A stretch of 64,000 nucleotides of DNA from Pseudodesulfovibrio hydrargyri (GCF_001874525.1 NZ_LKAQ01000001.1:806001-870000); one strand, 5' to 3'; counted from the first letter of the stretch, positions 1-9,181 are shown. The notes: generated from the letters alone by a model not told the origin. Numbers and translations: made by a program.

Positions 1-856
1 CATGCAGATAAGCCTTGAGCAGGAACAGCGCATCGTCAAACGATGGGGGCTGGACCGGCCCGCGCCCGAGCGGTTCGCCATCTGGGCGGGCCACGCGCTC
101 AGGGGCGACCTGGGCCAGTCAATGATCTTCAACGAGCCGGTGACCACGGTCATCGGCAAGCGGTTCGTGACCTCGCTGTGGCTGATGGCCTCGGCCTGGC
201 TGCTGTCCGGCCTGCTCGGCTTCGTCCTGGGGGTCACGGCGGGCACCAACCGCAACTCTTTTGCCGACCGCGTCATCCGCGTGTACAGCTACACCCTGGC
301 CTCCACCCCGTCCTTCTGGATGGGGCTGGTCCTGCTGGCCGTGTTCTCGGTCTCCCTGGGCTGGACGCCCATCTGCTGCGCCACCCCGCCGGGCGTGTCG
401 CCCGGCGACGCCACTCTGTGGCAGCGGCTGCACCACCTCATCCTCCCGGCGGCCACCCTGTCGCTCATCGGCGTGGCCCAGATCGCCCTGCACACCCGCG
501 AGAAGACCATCGACGCCATGCACAGCGAGTACGCCCTGTTCGCCCTGGCCCAGGGCGAGTCGCGCGCGGGCGTGGCCTGGCGGCACGCGATGCGCAACGT
601 GGCCCTGCCCGCCGTGACCCTCCAGTTCGCCTCCCTGGGCGAGCTGTTCGGCGGGTCGGTCCTGGCCGAACAGGTCTTTTCCTATCCCGGGCTGGGCAAG
701 GCCACGGTGGAGGCGGGCATACGCGGCGACGTGCCGCTGCTGCTCGGCATCACCCTGTTCAGCGCCGTGTTCGTGTTCGCCGGAAACCTCATCGCCGACA
801 TCCTGTACGGGGTGCTCGACCCGCGCATCCGCATCGGCGCGGAGGAGGCGCGATGA
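1..856 (+). CDS. ABC transporter permease, nickel/dipeptide type (5' end cut by window)
   Basis: This is an inner-membrane permease of the binding-protein-dependent peptide/nickel importer family (DppB/NikB group). The visible part has several hydrophobic segments and the permease EAA-type loop around 'EYALFALAQGESRAGVAWRHAMRN', followed by the family's conserved C-terminal region 'VLAEQVFSYPGLGKATVEA' in shortened form. The usual N-terminal membrane helix and periplasmic start are missing because the frame runs into the window edge, so the methionine at position 2 is unlikely to be the true start. It overlaps the next permease by 4 bases (ATGA), showing translational coupling in an importer operon. 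The substrate (nickel, peptide or other) cannot be decided from this sequence. The solute-binding protein is expected upstream, outside the window. Confidence 0.85.
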   Translation, partial: MQISLEQEQRIVKRWGLDRPAPERFAIWAGHALRGDLGQSMIFNEPVTTVIGKRFVTSLWLMASAWLLSGLLGFVLGVTAGTNRNSFADRVIRVYSYTLASTPSFWMGLVLLAVFSVSLGWTPICCATPPGVSPGDATLWQRLHHLILPAATLSLIGVAQIALHTREKTIDAMHSEYALFALAQGESRAGVAWRHAMRNVALPAVTLQFASLGELFGGSVLAEQVFSYPGLGKATVEAGIRGDVPLLLGITLFSAVFVFAGNLIADILYGVLDPRIRIGAEEAR

Positions 857-1737
857 CCACCGTCACCGCCGCTCCCACCCCGTCCCAACGGCTGTACCAC
901 CTGGCCGGGCGGCTGCGCCTGCTGGACGGCCGGGGCCGGGCCGCCTGGGCGCTTTGCCTGTGCCTGGCCTATTTCGCCGCCCTGACAGCCGCCTCCCGGC
1001 TGATGGGCGACACCGGGCTGACCACGGATTTCCTGCACAAGAAGCTGCCGCCCTGCCTGGAATATCCCTTCGGCACGGACTGGCTGGGCCGCGACATGCT
1101 CGTGCGCACGGTCAAGGGGCTGACCCGCAGCCTGGGCATCGGCCTGCTGGCGGCCACGGTCAGCTCCGTGGTCTCGGCCGTGCTCGGCACCCTGTCCGCG
1201 ACCATGGGCAAGCGGACCGACGCGGTGGTGACCACGCTCATTGACCTGGTCATGGCCACCCCGCACCTGGTCCTGCTCATCCTGGTCTCGTTCGCCTGCG
1301 GTGGCGGGGCCACCGGGGTGATCATCGCCGTGGCCGTGTCCCACTGGACCCGGCTGGCGCGCATCATCCGAGCCGAAATCCTGCAACTCAAGCAGGCGGA
1401 ATACGTCATGGTCTCGCGCCGGCTCGGCCGCTCCCCCTGGTGGATCGCGCGCAGGCACATGCTCCCGCACATCGTGCCCCAGTTCACCATCGGCCTGATC
1501 CTGCTCTTTCCGCACGCCATCCTGCACGCCGCCGGGCTGACCTTCCTGGGCTTCGGGCTCTCGCCGCACAACCCGTCCATCGGCATCCTGCTGTCCGAGT
1601 CCATGCGCCACATCTCGACCGGCTACTGGTGGCTGGCCATCCTGCCCGGCCTGTCCCTGCTGGTCACGGTCAAGCTCTTCGACGTGCTGGGCAACGGCCT
1701 GCGCGTCATCACCGATCCCAAAACCAGCCAGGAGTAG
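853..1737 (+). CDS. ABC transporter permease, nickel/dipeptide type (second subunit)
   Basis: This 294-aa protein is the second permease of the importer (DppC/NikC group). It starts at the ATG that overlaps the previous stop, preceded by GGAGGAGGCG. The family pattern is clear: an N-terminal helix, the 'GTDWLGRDML' block near residue 74 that is typical of DppC proteins, then the permease loop 'AEYVMVSRRLGRSPWWIARRH', which contacts the ATPases. Five to six hydrophobic segments are visible. It lies 2 bases before the first ATPase gene, so the four genes form one transcription unit. The longer open frame starting upstream at position 43 is only a read-through of the first permease in another frame. 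Confidence 0.88.
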   Translation: MTTVTAAPTPSQRLYHLAGRLRLLDGRGRAAWALCLCLAYFAALTAASRLMGDTGLTTDFLHKKLPPCLEYPFGTDWLGRDMLVRTVKGLTRSLGIGLLAATVSSVVSAVLGTLSATMGKRTDAVVTTLIDLVMATPHLVLLILVSFACGGGATGVIIAVAVSHWTRLARIIRAEILQLKQAEYVMVSRRLGRSPWWIARRHMLPHIVPQFTIGLILLFPHAILHAAGLTFLGFGLSPHNPSIGILLSESMRHISTGYWWLAILPGLSLLVTVKLFDVLGNGLRVITDPKTSQE

Positions 1738-1739
1738 CC

Positions 1740-2663
1740 ATGCTGTCGGTCAACAACCTGTCCATCGAATTTTCCCGTTACGACAAGGGATGGCGCCGCC
1801 GGACCCTGCACCCGGTGCGCGACCTGTCGCTGCGCATCGCCCCCGGCGAGATCGTGGCCGTGGTCGGCTCCAGCGGCTCGGGCAAGAGCCTGCTGGCCCA
1901 CGCGGTCCTCGGCCTGCTGCCGGGCAACGCCCGGCACACCGGGGACATCCTGTTCCAGGGCGAACCCGTGACCCCGCGCAACGTAAAACGGCTACGCGGC
2001 AGACGGATCGCCCTCATCCCCCAGTCCGTGGCCTATCTGAATCCCCTGGCCCGGGTCGGCAGGCAGGTCTACCGGGCCTCGCGACTGAGCGGCCAATGCT
2101 GCACGGACGCGGCCCGGAACACGGACTGCGCCTTCGCCCGCTACCGGCTGGAGGACAAGGTCAAGGCCATGTACCCGTTCCAGGTGTCGGGCGGCATGGC
2201 CCGGCGAGTGCTCACGGCCACGGCCACGGCCGGCGACGCGGACCTGCTCATCGCGGACGAGCCGACCACCGGCCTGGACGCCGGGGTCATCCGCCAGTCC
2301 CTGGACCACCTGCGCGAACTGGCCGACTCGGGCAAGGGGATCATGCTCATCACCCACGACATCGACGCGGCCGTGACTATCGCGGACCGGGTGGCGGTCA
2401 TCTATGCCGGAACCACGGTGGAGACGGCCCCGGCCTCGGACTTCGCGGGCCGGGGACGGCTGCGCCATCCGTACACGCGCGCCCTGTGGAACGCCCTGCC
2501 GCAGCAGGGATTCCGGTATGTTGCCGGGAATCAGCCCATGGAGGACAGCCTGGTCGAAGGATGCATCTACGCCGAGCGCTGCTCCGAATGCCGCGAGGAC
2601 TGCAAGAGCCCCCAACCGCTGCGCGTGGTGGGGGGAGGCCAGGTGAGGTGCTGCCATGCTTAA
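1740..2663 (+). CDS. ABC transporter ATP-binding protein, DppD/NikD type
   Basis: This 307-aa cytoplasmic ATPase powers the importer. Walker A (GSSGSGKS) lies near residue 43, the signature VSGGMARRVL near 150, Walker B (LLIADEPTTGLD) near 170 and the switch histidine (ITHDID) near 205. The signature reads SGGMARR rather than the commoner SGGMRQR. The C-terminus has the cysteine-bearing oligopeptide/nickel extension seen in DppD/NikD proteins (CIYAERCSECREDC). It starts directly after the second permease and overlaps the next ATPase by 8 bases. Substrate is not resolved. Confidence 0.88.
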   Translation: MLSVNNLSIEFSRYDKGWRRRTLHPVRDLSLRIAPGEIVAVVGSSGSGKSLLAHAVLGLLPGNARHTGDILFQGEPVTPRNVKRLRGRRIALIPQSVAYLNPLARVGRQVYRASRLSGQCCTDAARNTDCAFARYRLEDKVKAMYPFQVSGGMARRVLTATATAGDADLLIADEPTTGLDAGVIRQSLDHLRELADSGKGIMLITHDIDAAVTIADRVAVIYAGTTVETAPASDFAGRGRLRHPYTRALWNALPQQGFRYVAGNQPMEDSLVEGCIYAERCSECREDCKSPQPLRVVGGGQVRCCHA

Positions 2664-3297
2664 GGGCGACAAGCTGTTCTTCCGCTACGAGACCACGCCG
2701 TGGATCATCGAGGGGCTGACCTTCTCCGTCCAGCCCGGGGAAGTCGTCGGCCTGCCCGGCCCCAGCGGCCGGGGCAAGTCCACCCTGGCCAAGCTGTTGG
2801 CCGGGCACCTGACCCCGCAGCAGGGAACGGTGACCTGCGACGGCCACCCCCTGCCCCGGCGCGCCTTCAGCCCGGTGCAGCTCATCTTCCAGCATCCCGA
2901 GCTGACCATGAACCCGCGCTGGAAGCTCGGCGACAGCCTGAACGAGGGGTGGCGGCCCGACGCCCGCACCCTGGCCCGGCTGAACGTCGAGCCCGCCTGG
3001 CTGTCCCGCTACCCGCACGAACTGTCCGGCGGCGAGCTGCAGCGGCTGGCCCTGGCCCGGGTCATGTCCCCGCGCACCCGCTATCTTCTGGCCGACGAGA
3101 TGACGGCCATGCTCGACCCCAACACCCAGGCCATGGTCTGGGACGCGGTCCTACACTGGGCCGAGCAACAGGGCGCGGGCGTGCTGGCCATCAGCCACGA
3201 CCGCAACCTCCTGGGCCGCGTCGCCCACCGCATCGACGAGACCTTCGCGCCTCCGGACCGGGCCGAGTCCCCGACAATTCACCGCGCCGCCGCCTGA
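2656..3297 (+). CDS. ABC transporter ATP-binding protein, DppF/NikE type, short
   Basis: This 213-aa second ATPase of the importer has Walker A (GPSGRGKS) near residue 35, signature LSGGELQRLALAR near 122 and switch histidine ISHDRN. Walker B reads LLADEMTAMLD, with Met in place of the usual Pro after the catalytic Glu. The protein ends soon after the nucleotide-binding core and lacks the C-terminal oligopeptide domain, as in the shorter NikE-like members. It overlaps the previous gene by 8 bases and is the last gene of the operon. Confidence 0.87.
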   Translation: MLKGDKLFFRYETTPWIIEGLTFSVQPGEVVGLPGPSGRGKSTLAKLLAGHLTPQQGTVTCDGHPLPRRAFSPVQLIFQHPELTMNPRWKLGDSLNEGWRPDARTLARLNVEPAWLSRYPHELSGGELQRLALARVMSPRTRYLLADEMTAMLDPNTQAMVWDAVLHWAEQQGAGVLAISHDRNLLGRVAHRIDETFAPPDRAESPTIHRAAA

Positions 3298-3364
3298 CGG
3301 GTTTGAAGACCGCCCGCATGGCGGCGGACGCGGCGAACCATCTTCCCGGACACCTCCTCCGGGC

Positions 3365-3400
3365 AAAAAAAGGCCTGGAAGGTTCGCTTCCAGGCCTTTC
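3365..3400 (-). terminator. rho-independent terminator between convergent genes
   Basis: An 11-bp perfect stem (AGGCCTGGAAG / CTTCCAGGCCT) with a GTTCG loop is preceded on the plus strand by six A's. Read on the minus strand this gives a hairpin followed by a T run, so it should stop transcription of the aldo/keto reductase gene. It may also serve the ABC operon on the plus strand, where the T run is shorter. Confidence 0.8.
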
Positions 3401-3438
3401 GGCAACCGGACATCTCCGGTGATATTGTCGGCGGTTGG

Positions 3439-4584
3439 TTATTCCAGGGCGGCGGCGACCCGCTTGAGGACCTCCGGGATCTCGATGGACTGGGGACACT
3501 TCTCCAGGCACTTCCCGCACTCCACGCACTGGGAGGCGAAACCGGGCTCGCGCTGCAGGACCGTGCCCGCGGCAAAGGCGTTGTACATGTGCTTGGCCTC
3601 GGCCTCGTTGCCGAACATGTGCAGTTTGTTGAGCATATCGAAGCAGGTGGGAATCTGGACGCCCGCCGGGCACGGCATGCAGTAGCCGCAGCCGGTGCAG
3701 CCGACCTGCATGAGCCGCCGGTAGGTATCGGCCACGCGCTTGACCAGGTCCAGCTCGGAGCGGGTCAGGGAATCCGGCTCGGCTTCGGCGGCCACGGCCA
3801 TATTCTGGCGGATATGCTCCTCGTCGTTCATGCCGGACAGGACCACGGTGACCTCCGGGTGGTTCCAGACCCAGCGCAGGGCCCATTCCGCCGGGGTCCG
3901 CTCGTCCTCGGCCAAGTCCCAGATGTCGGCGATGGCTTGGGGCGGCTCGGGCAGGGCCAGGTTGCCGCCGCGCAGGGGCTCCATGATGACCACGCCCAGC
4001 CCCTTGGAGGCCGCGTATTCCAGTCCCTTGGTCCCGGCCTGGAAATCGGTGTCCAGGAAGTTGTACTGGATCTGGCAGAAGACCCAGGGGTAGGCGTCGA
4101 CGATGGGCTGGAAATCCTCGGCCAATCCATGGAAGGAAAAGCCGGGATTGACGATGCGCCCTTCCTGAACCGCCTTGTTCAGGAAGGCCTTGGCCCCGAG
4201 CGCCTCGATGGTCTTCCATGACGGGCCGGACAGGGCGTGGACCAGATAGTAGTCGATGTGGTCGGTGCCGAGCCTTTCCAACTGGGCGTCAAGAAAGGTG
4301 TCCATGTCCTCGCGGCTCTTGAGCAGCCAGGTGGGCAGCTTGGTGGCCAGCTTGACCTTGTCGCGGTAGCCGTCCTTCAGGGCCTTGCCCAGCAGCGGCT
4401 CGCTCTCTCCGTTGTGGTACGGCCAGGCCGTGTCCACGTAGTTGACCCCATTGTCGATGGCCTGGCGGATCTGGGCGATGGCCCGCTCCTCGTCGATGAC
4501 GCCGTCCGTCATGGGCAGGCGCATGCACCCGAACCCCAGGGCGGAGAGTTTGTCGCCGTTCTTGGGCATTGTTCTGTAAAGCAT
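3439..4584 (-). CDS. aldo/keto reductase with C-terminal 4Fe-4S ferredoxin domain
   Basis: This 381-aa oxidoreductase has an N-terminal (beta/alpha)8 aldo/keto reductase domain and a C-terminal iron-sulfur domain. The catalytic set can be followed as Asp in VDTAWPYHNGE, the Tyr of that block, Lys in LATKLP and His in YLVHAL. The C-terminus has two cysteine clusters, CTGCGYCMPCP and CVECGKCLEKCP, expected to hold [4Fe-4S] centres. This architecture is common in anaerobes, where the enzyme probably couples carbonyl reduction to ferredoxin-like electron transfer. The start was chosen at the ATG preceded by AAGGAG; the open frame upstream is not protein-like. It is divergent from the AraC-type gene. 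The substrate is unknown. Confidence 0.9.
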   Translation of the reverse strand: MLYRTMPKNGDKLSALGFGCMRLPMTDGVIDEERAIAQIRQAIDNGVNYVDTAWPYHNGESEPLLGKALKDGYRDKVKLATKLPTWLLKSREDMDTFLDAQLERLGTDHIDYYLVHALSGPSWKTIEALGAKAFLNKAVQEGRIVNPGFSFHGLAEDFQPIVDAYPWVFCQIQYNFLDTDFQAGTKGLEYAASKGLGVVIMEPLRGGNLALPEPPQAIADIWDLAEDERTPAEWALRWVWNHPEVTVVLSGMNDEEHIRQNMAVAAEAEPDSLTRSELDLVKRVADTYRRLMQVGCTGCGYCMPCPAGVQIPTCFDMLNKLHMFGNEAEAKHMYNAFAAGTVLQREPGFASQCVECGKCLEKCPQSIEIPEVLKRVAAALE

Positions 4585-5130
4585 CTGGTCTCCTTGTGGA
4601 ATATGAACATCTCTGGCGGCCGGACGCAGCCGGACGCGCCATGAAACGCGCGCCCCCGTCCGAGGCTGCGCGTACTTTCCCTTATCATCGCCGCCCCTCC
4701 GGGGCACGGATCGGTCGCACGGATTCCCTCCCTCTCGGAGCATCCGGCAATATCGGCACCGGCCACCCCAAAGCCGCCGATTGCACGATAGAATGCACTG
4801 CGGCATCCAACGCAACACGGCGGGCGGCAACAGACCCCTTTCCCCCGGACGGGGAAAGGGCGCCCATGCCCGAAATCGGACGGAGGTACTCCGATCGAAA
4901 ACGTGGGCATGTCCCTCGTGGATATCCCCGGGCCTATGGTGTATCGTCTTGGACAGGACGGCGGGCTTCTCCGTACGGATGGCCCGACTTCCTCCATCGT
5001 ATACGGCCGGGAGAGCCGGGAAGGATAGACCGATCCTCTTTCATTATTGCCCGATCGTCCGGAATAAACACTCCGCCTCTTGTCCAACGCGTCCGGGTAC
5101 TGCTAGGGATACACGCAAAGGAGACGCACA
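4585..5130. other. 546-bp divergent intergenic region
   Basis: This stretch separates the aldo/keto reductase from the AraC-type regulator. It must hold both promoters, but I see no clear sigma-70 or sigma-54 boxes, no convincing operator repeats and no protein-like frame. Several open frames cross it; their residue composition is that of noise. Confidence 0.5.
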
Positions 5131-6069
5131 ATGAGCAAGGAAACGACCGGCGACATCAGTGCGGCGCGAAGCGCCCTGGCGGAGCGGATCTACCGCTGGA
5201 CCGAAACGGACAGCCACCTGGAGTCGGCCATCCCGGGCCTGATGCTGGTCCGCTACGAGACACCCACGGAGCCCAAGAGCGCCATGTACGAACCGTGCAT
5301 CTGCGTGGTCGCCCAGGGGGCCAAACGGGTCCAGCTCGGCGACGAGGAATACGTCTACGACGAGAACCACATGCTGATCACCTCGGTCGGCCTGCCGGTC
5401 ATGGCCAACGTTCTCAAGGCGAGCAAGGAGGCCCCCCTCCTCAGCCTGGTCCTGAAGATCGACCTGGGCATGGTCGCCCAACTCATGGTCGACAGCAATC
5501 TCCCGGCCCCGAACAACCGCCGGACCGGCCGGGGCATGGCCGTGTGCGAGGTGTCCGAACCGCTGCTTGACGGGTTCCAGCGGCTGATCGACCTCCTGGA
5601 CACCCCGGAGGACATCCCCATCCTCTCCCCGTTGATTCTCAAGGAAATTCTGTATCGCCTGCTCATGGGCGAGCTCGGCCCGCGCCTGCGCCAGATCGCC
5701 ACGGCCGAGAGCCACGGCCAGCAGGTCGCCCGGGCCGTGGACTGGCTCAAGGAGAACTACGCCAAGCAGCTCAAAGTGGAGGGGCTGGCCAGGGAGACCG
5801 GCATGTCCGTGTCCACCTTCCATCACCATTTCCGCGCCATGACGGCCATGAGCCCCCTGCAGTTCCAGAAATGGCTGAGGCTGCACGAGGCCCGACGGCT
5901 GATGCTGACCGAAAGCCAGGACGCCACCACCGCGGCCCTGCAGGTGGGCTACGAGAGCCCGTCGCAGTTCAGCCGCGAATACAAGCGCCAGTTCGGAGCG
6001 CCGCCCCTGCGCGACATCAAGAACCTGCACCGGCAGGGCCGGACCGAGGTCGTCTCGGGCGCGGCCTAG
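5131..6069 (+). CDS. AraC family transcriptional regulator
   Basis: This 312-aa protein has an AraC N-terminal effector domain of the type found in stress/aldehyde-responsive regulators (the segment 'YEPCICVVAQGAKRVQLGDEEYVYD' near residue 50 is typical) and two C-terminal helix-turn-helix motifs from about residue 205 (LARETGMSVSTFHHHFRAMTAMSP, then YESPSQFSREYKRQFG). The start has an AAAGGAG ribosome-binding site. It lies between the aldo/keto reductase (divergent) and an alcohol dehydrogenase (same strand, downstream), two enzymes often controlled by this regulator subgroup, so it probably regulates both. The effector is unknown. Confidence 0.9.
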   Translation: MSKETTGDISAARSALAERIYRWTETDSHLESAIPGLMLVRYETPTEPKSAMYEPCICVVAQGAKRVQLGDEEYVYDENHMLITSVGLPVMANVLKASKEAPLLSLVLKIDLGMVAQLMVDSNLPAPNNRRTGRGMAVCEVSEPLLDGFQRLIDLLDTPEDIPILSPLILKEILYRLLMGELGPRLRQIATAESHGQQVARAVDWLKENYAKQLKVEGLARETGMSVSTFHHHFRAMTAMSPLQFQKWLRLHEARRLMLTESQDATTAALQVGYESPSQFSREYKRQFGAPPLRDIKNLHRQGRTEVVSGAA

Positions 6070-6359
6070 CTTCCCTTGGGCCCGACGGGCCCTCCTCCGA
6101 TGAAACCGATCGAGCGGGGCCGAGCCATCGGTCCCGCTTTCGTTTTCATGCGATCAAACGGTGCCCGCCCGCGCCACGCGACAGGATTATGCATGAATAA
6201 GACACAATCGTTTCATGACCTTTTTGACGGACGCTGCTATAGGGACAATAGGCATCTTCATATGCCGCGGGCCGGGCGGAAGAATTTCTCCCCCGAGGCC
6301 GTAAAGGGCGCATGAAGACCTGTGAACATGAACGCGCAAACCGTTAAGGAGGCAGCGAC

Positions 6360-7409
6360 ATGGGTAACGGCCCTTATTCCATCAAGGCCTACGGAGTGAA
6401 CGGTCCGACGGACGGCTTCCAGGCCATGACCATCGAACGCCGGGCCTTGAGGCCGGACGATGTGCTGATCGACATCATGTATTGCGGCATCTGCCATTCC
6501 GACATCCACATGGCCCGGAGCGAGTGGGGCCCGGCCAACTACCCCTGCGTTCCCGGGCACGAGATCATCGGGCGGGTGGTGGCCGTGGGCAGCAAGGTCA
6601 GGAAATTCAGGGTGGACGATTTCGCCGGGGTGGGCTGCATCGTGGATTCCTGCGGCACCTGCGAGTGCTGCGAATCCGATCTGGAGCAGTACTGCCCCGA
6701 CTGGACCCTCGTGTTCAACGCACCGGACAAGATTTCGGGCGGCTACAACTACGGCGGTTTCTCCGACAAGATCGTGGTCCGCGAGCACTATGCCATCCGG
6801 GTGCCGCCGGGGGTGGACCTGCCGGCCATGGCCCCCCTGCTCTGCGCCGGGATCACCACCTTCTCGCCCATCCAGCACTGGAAGGTCGAGTCCGGCCAGC
6901 GGGTGGGCGTGATCGGCCTCGGCGGACTGGGCCACATGGCGGTCAAGCTCGCGGTGTCGCGCAAGGCGGACGTCACGGTGTTCACCACCTCGCCCGGCAA
7001 GGTGGCCGCGGCCAGGGAGCTGGGCGCGCGCGAAGCGGTCCTGTGGAGCGACGCCGACGCCATGCAGCGGCTCACCCGGCACTTCGACCTGATCATCTCC
7101 ACGGTCCCCAAGGGATTCCCCGTGAACCAGTTCCTGAACCTCCTCCAGGTCGACGGAACCCTCGTCAACGTCGGCGCCCTGGACCAGCTGGAGGACATCC
7201 CCGGGATGACCCTGACCAGCGGACGCAGGAGCCTGGCGGGCTCGGTCATCGGCGGCATCGCCGAGACCCAGGAGGTCATGGACTACTGCACGGCCCACAA
7301 CATCAAGGCCGACATCGAACTGATCAAGCCCGACCAGATCACCGAGGCCTTCGACCGCGTGGTGAACAAGGACATCCGCTACCGCTTCGTGATCGATCTG
7401 ACGAGCTAA
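6360..7409 (+). CDS. zinc-dependent NAD(P) alcohol dehydrogenase (YahK/cinnamyl alcohol dehydrogenase type)
   Basis: This 349-aa medium-chain dehydrogenase/reductase probably interconverts aldehydes and alcohols. Catalytic zinc ligands are visible at C42 and H67-E68 (GHE), with H46 in the CGICHSD block. Structural zinc is bound by C98, C101, C104 and C112. The cofactor site is GLGGLGHMAVK near residue 187. An AAGGAGG site lies 7 bases before the ATG. It follows the AraC-type gene after 290 bp, too far for simple read-through, so it probably has its own promoter regulated by that protein. A strong terminator follows. Confidence 0.9.
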   Translation: MGNGPYSIKAYGVNGPTDGFQAMTIERRALRPDDVLIDIMYCGICHSDIHMARSEWGPANYPCVPGHEIIGRVVAVGSKVRKFRVDDFAGVGCIVDSCGTCECCESDLEQYCPDWTLVFNAPDKISGGYNYGGFSDKIVVREHYAIRVPPGVDLPAMAPLLCAGITTFSPIQHWKVESGQRVGVIGLGGLGHMAVKLAVSRKADVTVFTTSPGKVAAARELGAREAVLWSDADAMQRLTRHFDLIISTVPKGFPVNQFLNLLQVDGTLVNVGALDQLEDIPGMTLTSGRRSLAGSVIGGIAETQEVMDYCTAHNIKADIELIKPDQITEAFDRVVNKDIRYRFVIDLTS

Positions 7410-7447
7410 CCCCCTTCAACTCGCGGAAACCATACGCCGCAACAAAG

Positions 7448-7482
7448 GCGGCCCCGATTGCCACGCAACCGGGGCCGCTTTT
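7448..7482 (+). terminator. rho-independent terminator after alcohol dehydrogenase
   Basis: A 9-bp GC-rich stem (GCGGCCCCG / CGGGGCCGC) is followed by TTTTATT. It lies 38 bases after the stop codon. Confidence 0.85.
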
Positions 7483-7572
7483 ATTGCGAGATTCGAAAAA
7501 GGGGTGGCCGTCACGCCGGGATCCCGACAGGAACGGGCTCCGGCGAATCGAAAAAGAGAATTTTTGCGGGGA

Positions 7573-7809
7573 TCAGAGGTACTGCCAGACCTTGCCGATT
7601 GTTGTTTCCATCACGGCAACGGCGCAAAGGTCGCTATAGGCGATTTCGACAACCTCGGCCCGAAGCGTGCCCTCCCCCTGACTTTTGTTGAAGGCATCCA
7701 TGACGGCGATGGCGTCGCCGAGGGTGCGGGATCGCGGAGAGCTGCCGTCATGCGTCCGAGGGTGGTAGCCCATGAAAATCGTTTTGACCTTTTCCTGTTC
7801 GCCGTTCAT
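7573..7809 (-). CDS. small protein of unknown function, 78 aa
   Basis: I do not recognise this protein. The frame starts at an ATG preceded by GAGGA and gives a 78-aa soluble acidic/neutral protein (begins MNGEQEKVKTIF, ends TIGKVWQYL) with no membrane segment and no cysteine cluster. Its composition is protein-like, with mixed helix and strand segments. It stands alone, convergent with the alcohol dehydrogenase. The opposite strand also carries an open frame of 155 aa, but its sequence is less protein-like. Confidence 0.5.
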   Translation of the reverse strand: MNGEQEKVKTIFMGYHPRTHDGSSPRSRTLGDAIAVMDAFNKSQGEGTLRAEVVEIAYSDLCAVAVMETTIGKVWQYL

Positions 7810-8206
7810 ATCCTGTCCTCGCTTGTTGCTGGCCGTTCCGTGTTCGACCCCAGGGCCGATGCCCGTAATCCGACCTGGGAGCATGGGGTTTCAGTAAATC
7901 TTCCCTGGCCTACGCTCCATTGCGTCCAACGCGAGCCCGGGGCCGTGTTTTCCAGTCTATTCGCACCGTAAGTGAGCCCGGTTGCCATTAAAGCGGGTCC
8001 GGCCTCATGAACATTTGATAGTTAACGTATTGTGGTAGTGTCCATTTTATCAAGGAGTCAAGCTCTTCCTGTTCGCGCCATTTCTACATGCCGAAAGAAG
8101 GCATCCCCACTTTGCCGGACCGCAAATGCCGTTTTTCATTGGACAGTTTTCAAACCGATTTCAACTCTAACTTACTTATTTAATTCGTATACGTTACATA
8201 CCACCC
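7810..8206. other. intergenic region, about 400 bp, no gene seen
   Basis: This holds the upstream side of the 78-aa gene and the left boundary of the LysR/LysE islet. It becomes more A/T-rich towards 8200. I see no gene, no RNA and no insertion sequence ends. Confidence 0.4.
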
Positions 8207-8286
8207 AAAAGGCTTAGAGGGAGAACCTTCTAAGCCTTTTTGGTGGAGCCGAGGGAATTGAATCCACGGCTTCTTGAGCCATTCAA
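8207..8286. repeat. left copy of tRNA-Ala 3'-end/terminator direct repeat
   Basis: This stretch repeats, in the same orientation, the sequence at 9951-10040: first a hairpin (AAAAGGCTTAGAGGG / CCTTCTAAGCCTTTT, loop AGAA), then the 3' half of tRNA-Ala beginning TGGTGGAGC and reaching into the anticodon arm (CCATTCAAG). The copies differ at scattered positions and by small gaps. This is the geometry of an attachment-site duplication at a tRNA 3' end. Confidence 0.75.
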
Positions 8287-8313
8287 GGCTATCCGGGCAG
8301 TGCCGCTAGCTCC
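8241..8313 (-). pseudogene. degenerate tRNA-like sequence (tRNA-Ala remnant)
   Basis: Read on the minus strand, the last ~45 bases match the 3' half of the intact tRNA-Ala at 9992-10067, including the CCA end and the TTCAATTCC T-loop. The anticodon loop has lost two bases, the acceptor stem pairs only partly (GGAGC with GCTCC), and the 5' half is not tRNA-like apart from a short GGC/GCC stem. It overlaps the last 8 bases of the LysR gene. It is unlikely to be functional. Confidence 0.65.
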
Positions 8314-9181
8314 AGACCTCCCTTATGAGACTCACCATCGCGGCTATCATGGGTTCATCCGCCCTGCGCTCCAATGAGAGCAGGTGGAGAGTGAGCTTTT
8401 TCTCAAGATTCATCACGGAGAATATACCATACGCATCGGAGACGTCTTCCACTTTAAGCGCGGGCATGATCCCAAGGCCGACCTCGTCCGCCACCAAACG
8501 CAGGATGGCCGATTCCTGATCGACCACTACGGCCTTGACCGGCTCCTCCCCAATACTCTTGAACAGACCGGAGAGCACCTTGTTCATCGGGCAATGGTCA
8601 CTGGTCCAGACCCACGGGAAAGATGCGAGTTCCTTCAAGCCGGGAGCCCCCAGCCGCTCTCGCCAGGCTTCGGATGCGACAATCGACAATTCAATCTCCC
8701 CCAGAGACTGCGCTTCAATTCTGTCGTCATCGGGGAGAGTGTAGGAAAAGCCCAGATCAATGTTTCTTGAAGACAGCTCCGACGCAACGTCCCAGCTCAT
8801 TGTCTCCTTAACAACCAGGAATATCTCCGGGAACTCTTTTGCCAGCAAGGAGTGAACGTTCTTCAACCGCAGCAGGCGAGGGTCGGTGTTAACCCCGAGG
8901 GCGATGGAGCCACGGCCGCCGCCCCGGGCCTTTTCAGCCTCATTCCTGAAGGCGTCGACATCACGCAGGATGATATCCGCCCTGTCCTTCAAACGCTCCC
9001 CGCCCTTGGTCAGATCCATGCCCTGGGGTGTCCGCCAGAACAAACTGATCCCGAGCTCTTCCTCCAGAGCCTTGATCTGCGCACTGACCGCGGGCTGACT
9101 CATATTCAGCCGACTCGCCGCCCGCGTCATATTGCCCTCTTCGGCTACGGCAACAAAGGACACAAGTTGGTACAGCTCCAC
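8306..9181 (-). CDS. LysR family transcriptional regulator
   Basis: This is a 291-aa LysR-type regulator. The N-terminal winged helix-turn-helix is standard (MTRAASRLNMSQPAVSAQIKALEEELG, residues 18-44), followed by an effector-binding domain. I chose the GTG at 9181 because a GGGAG site lies 8 bases before it and it gives the usual LysR start (VELYQLVSF). An ATG at 9199 would add six residues but has no ribosome-binding site. It is divergent from the LysE exporter gene and probably controls it, as in many LysR-LysE pairs. Codon use is less GC-rich than the surrounding genome, consistent with transfer. Confidence 0.88.
   Translation of the reverse strand: MELYQLVSFVAVAEEGNMTRAASRLNMSQPAVSAQIKALEEELGISLFWRTPQGMDLTKGGERLKDRADIILRDVDAFRNEAEKARGGGRGSIALGVNTDPRLLRLKNVHSLLAKEFPEIFLVVKETMSWDVASELSSRNIDLGFSYTLPDDDRIEAQSLGEIELSIVASEAWRERLGAPGLKELASFPWVWTSDHCPMNKVLSGLFKSIGEEPVKAVVVDQESAILRLVADEVGLGIMPALKVEDVSDAYGIFSVMNLEKKLTLHLLSLERRADEPMIAAMVSLIREVWS

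Noticed and set aside
8241..8313. A second functional tRNA
   Set aside because: The anticodon loop is two bases short, the acceptor stem pairs only partly and the D arm is not standard; it is better explained as a decayed copy of the nearby tRNA-Ala.
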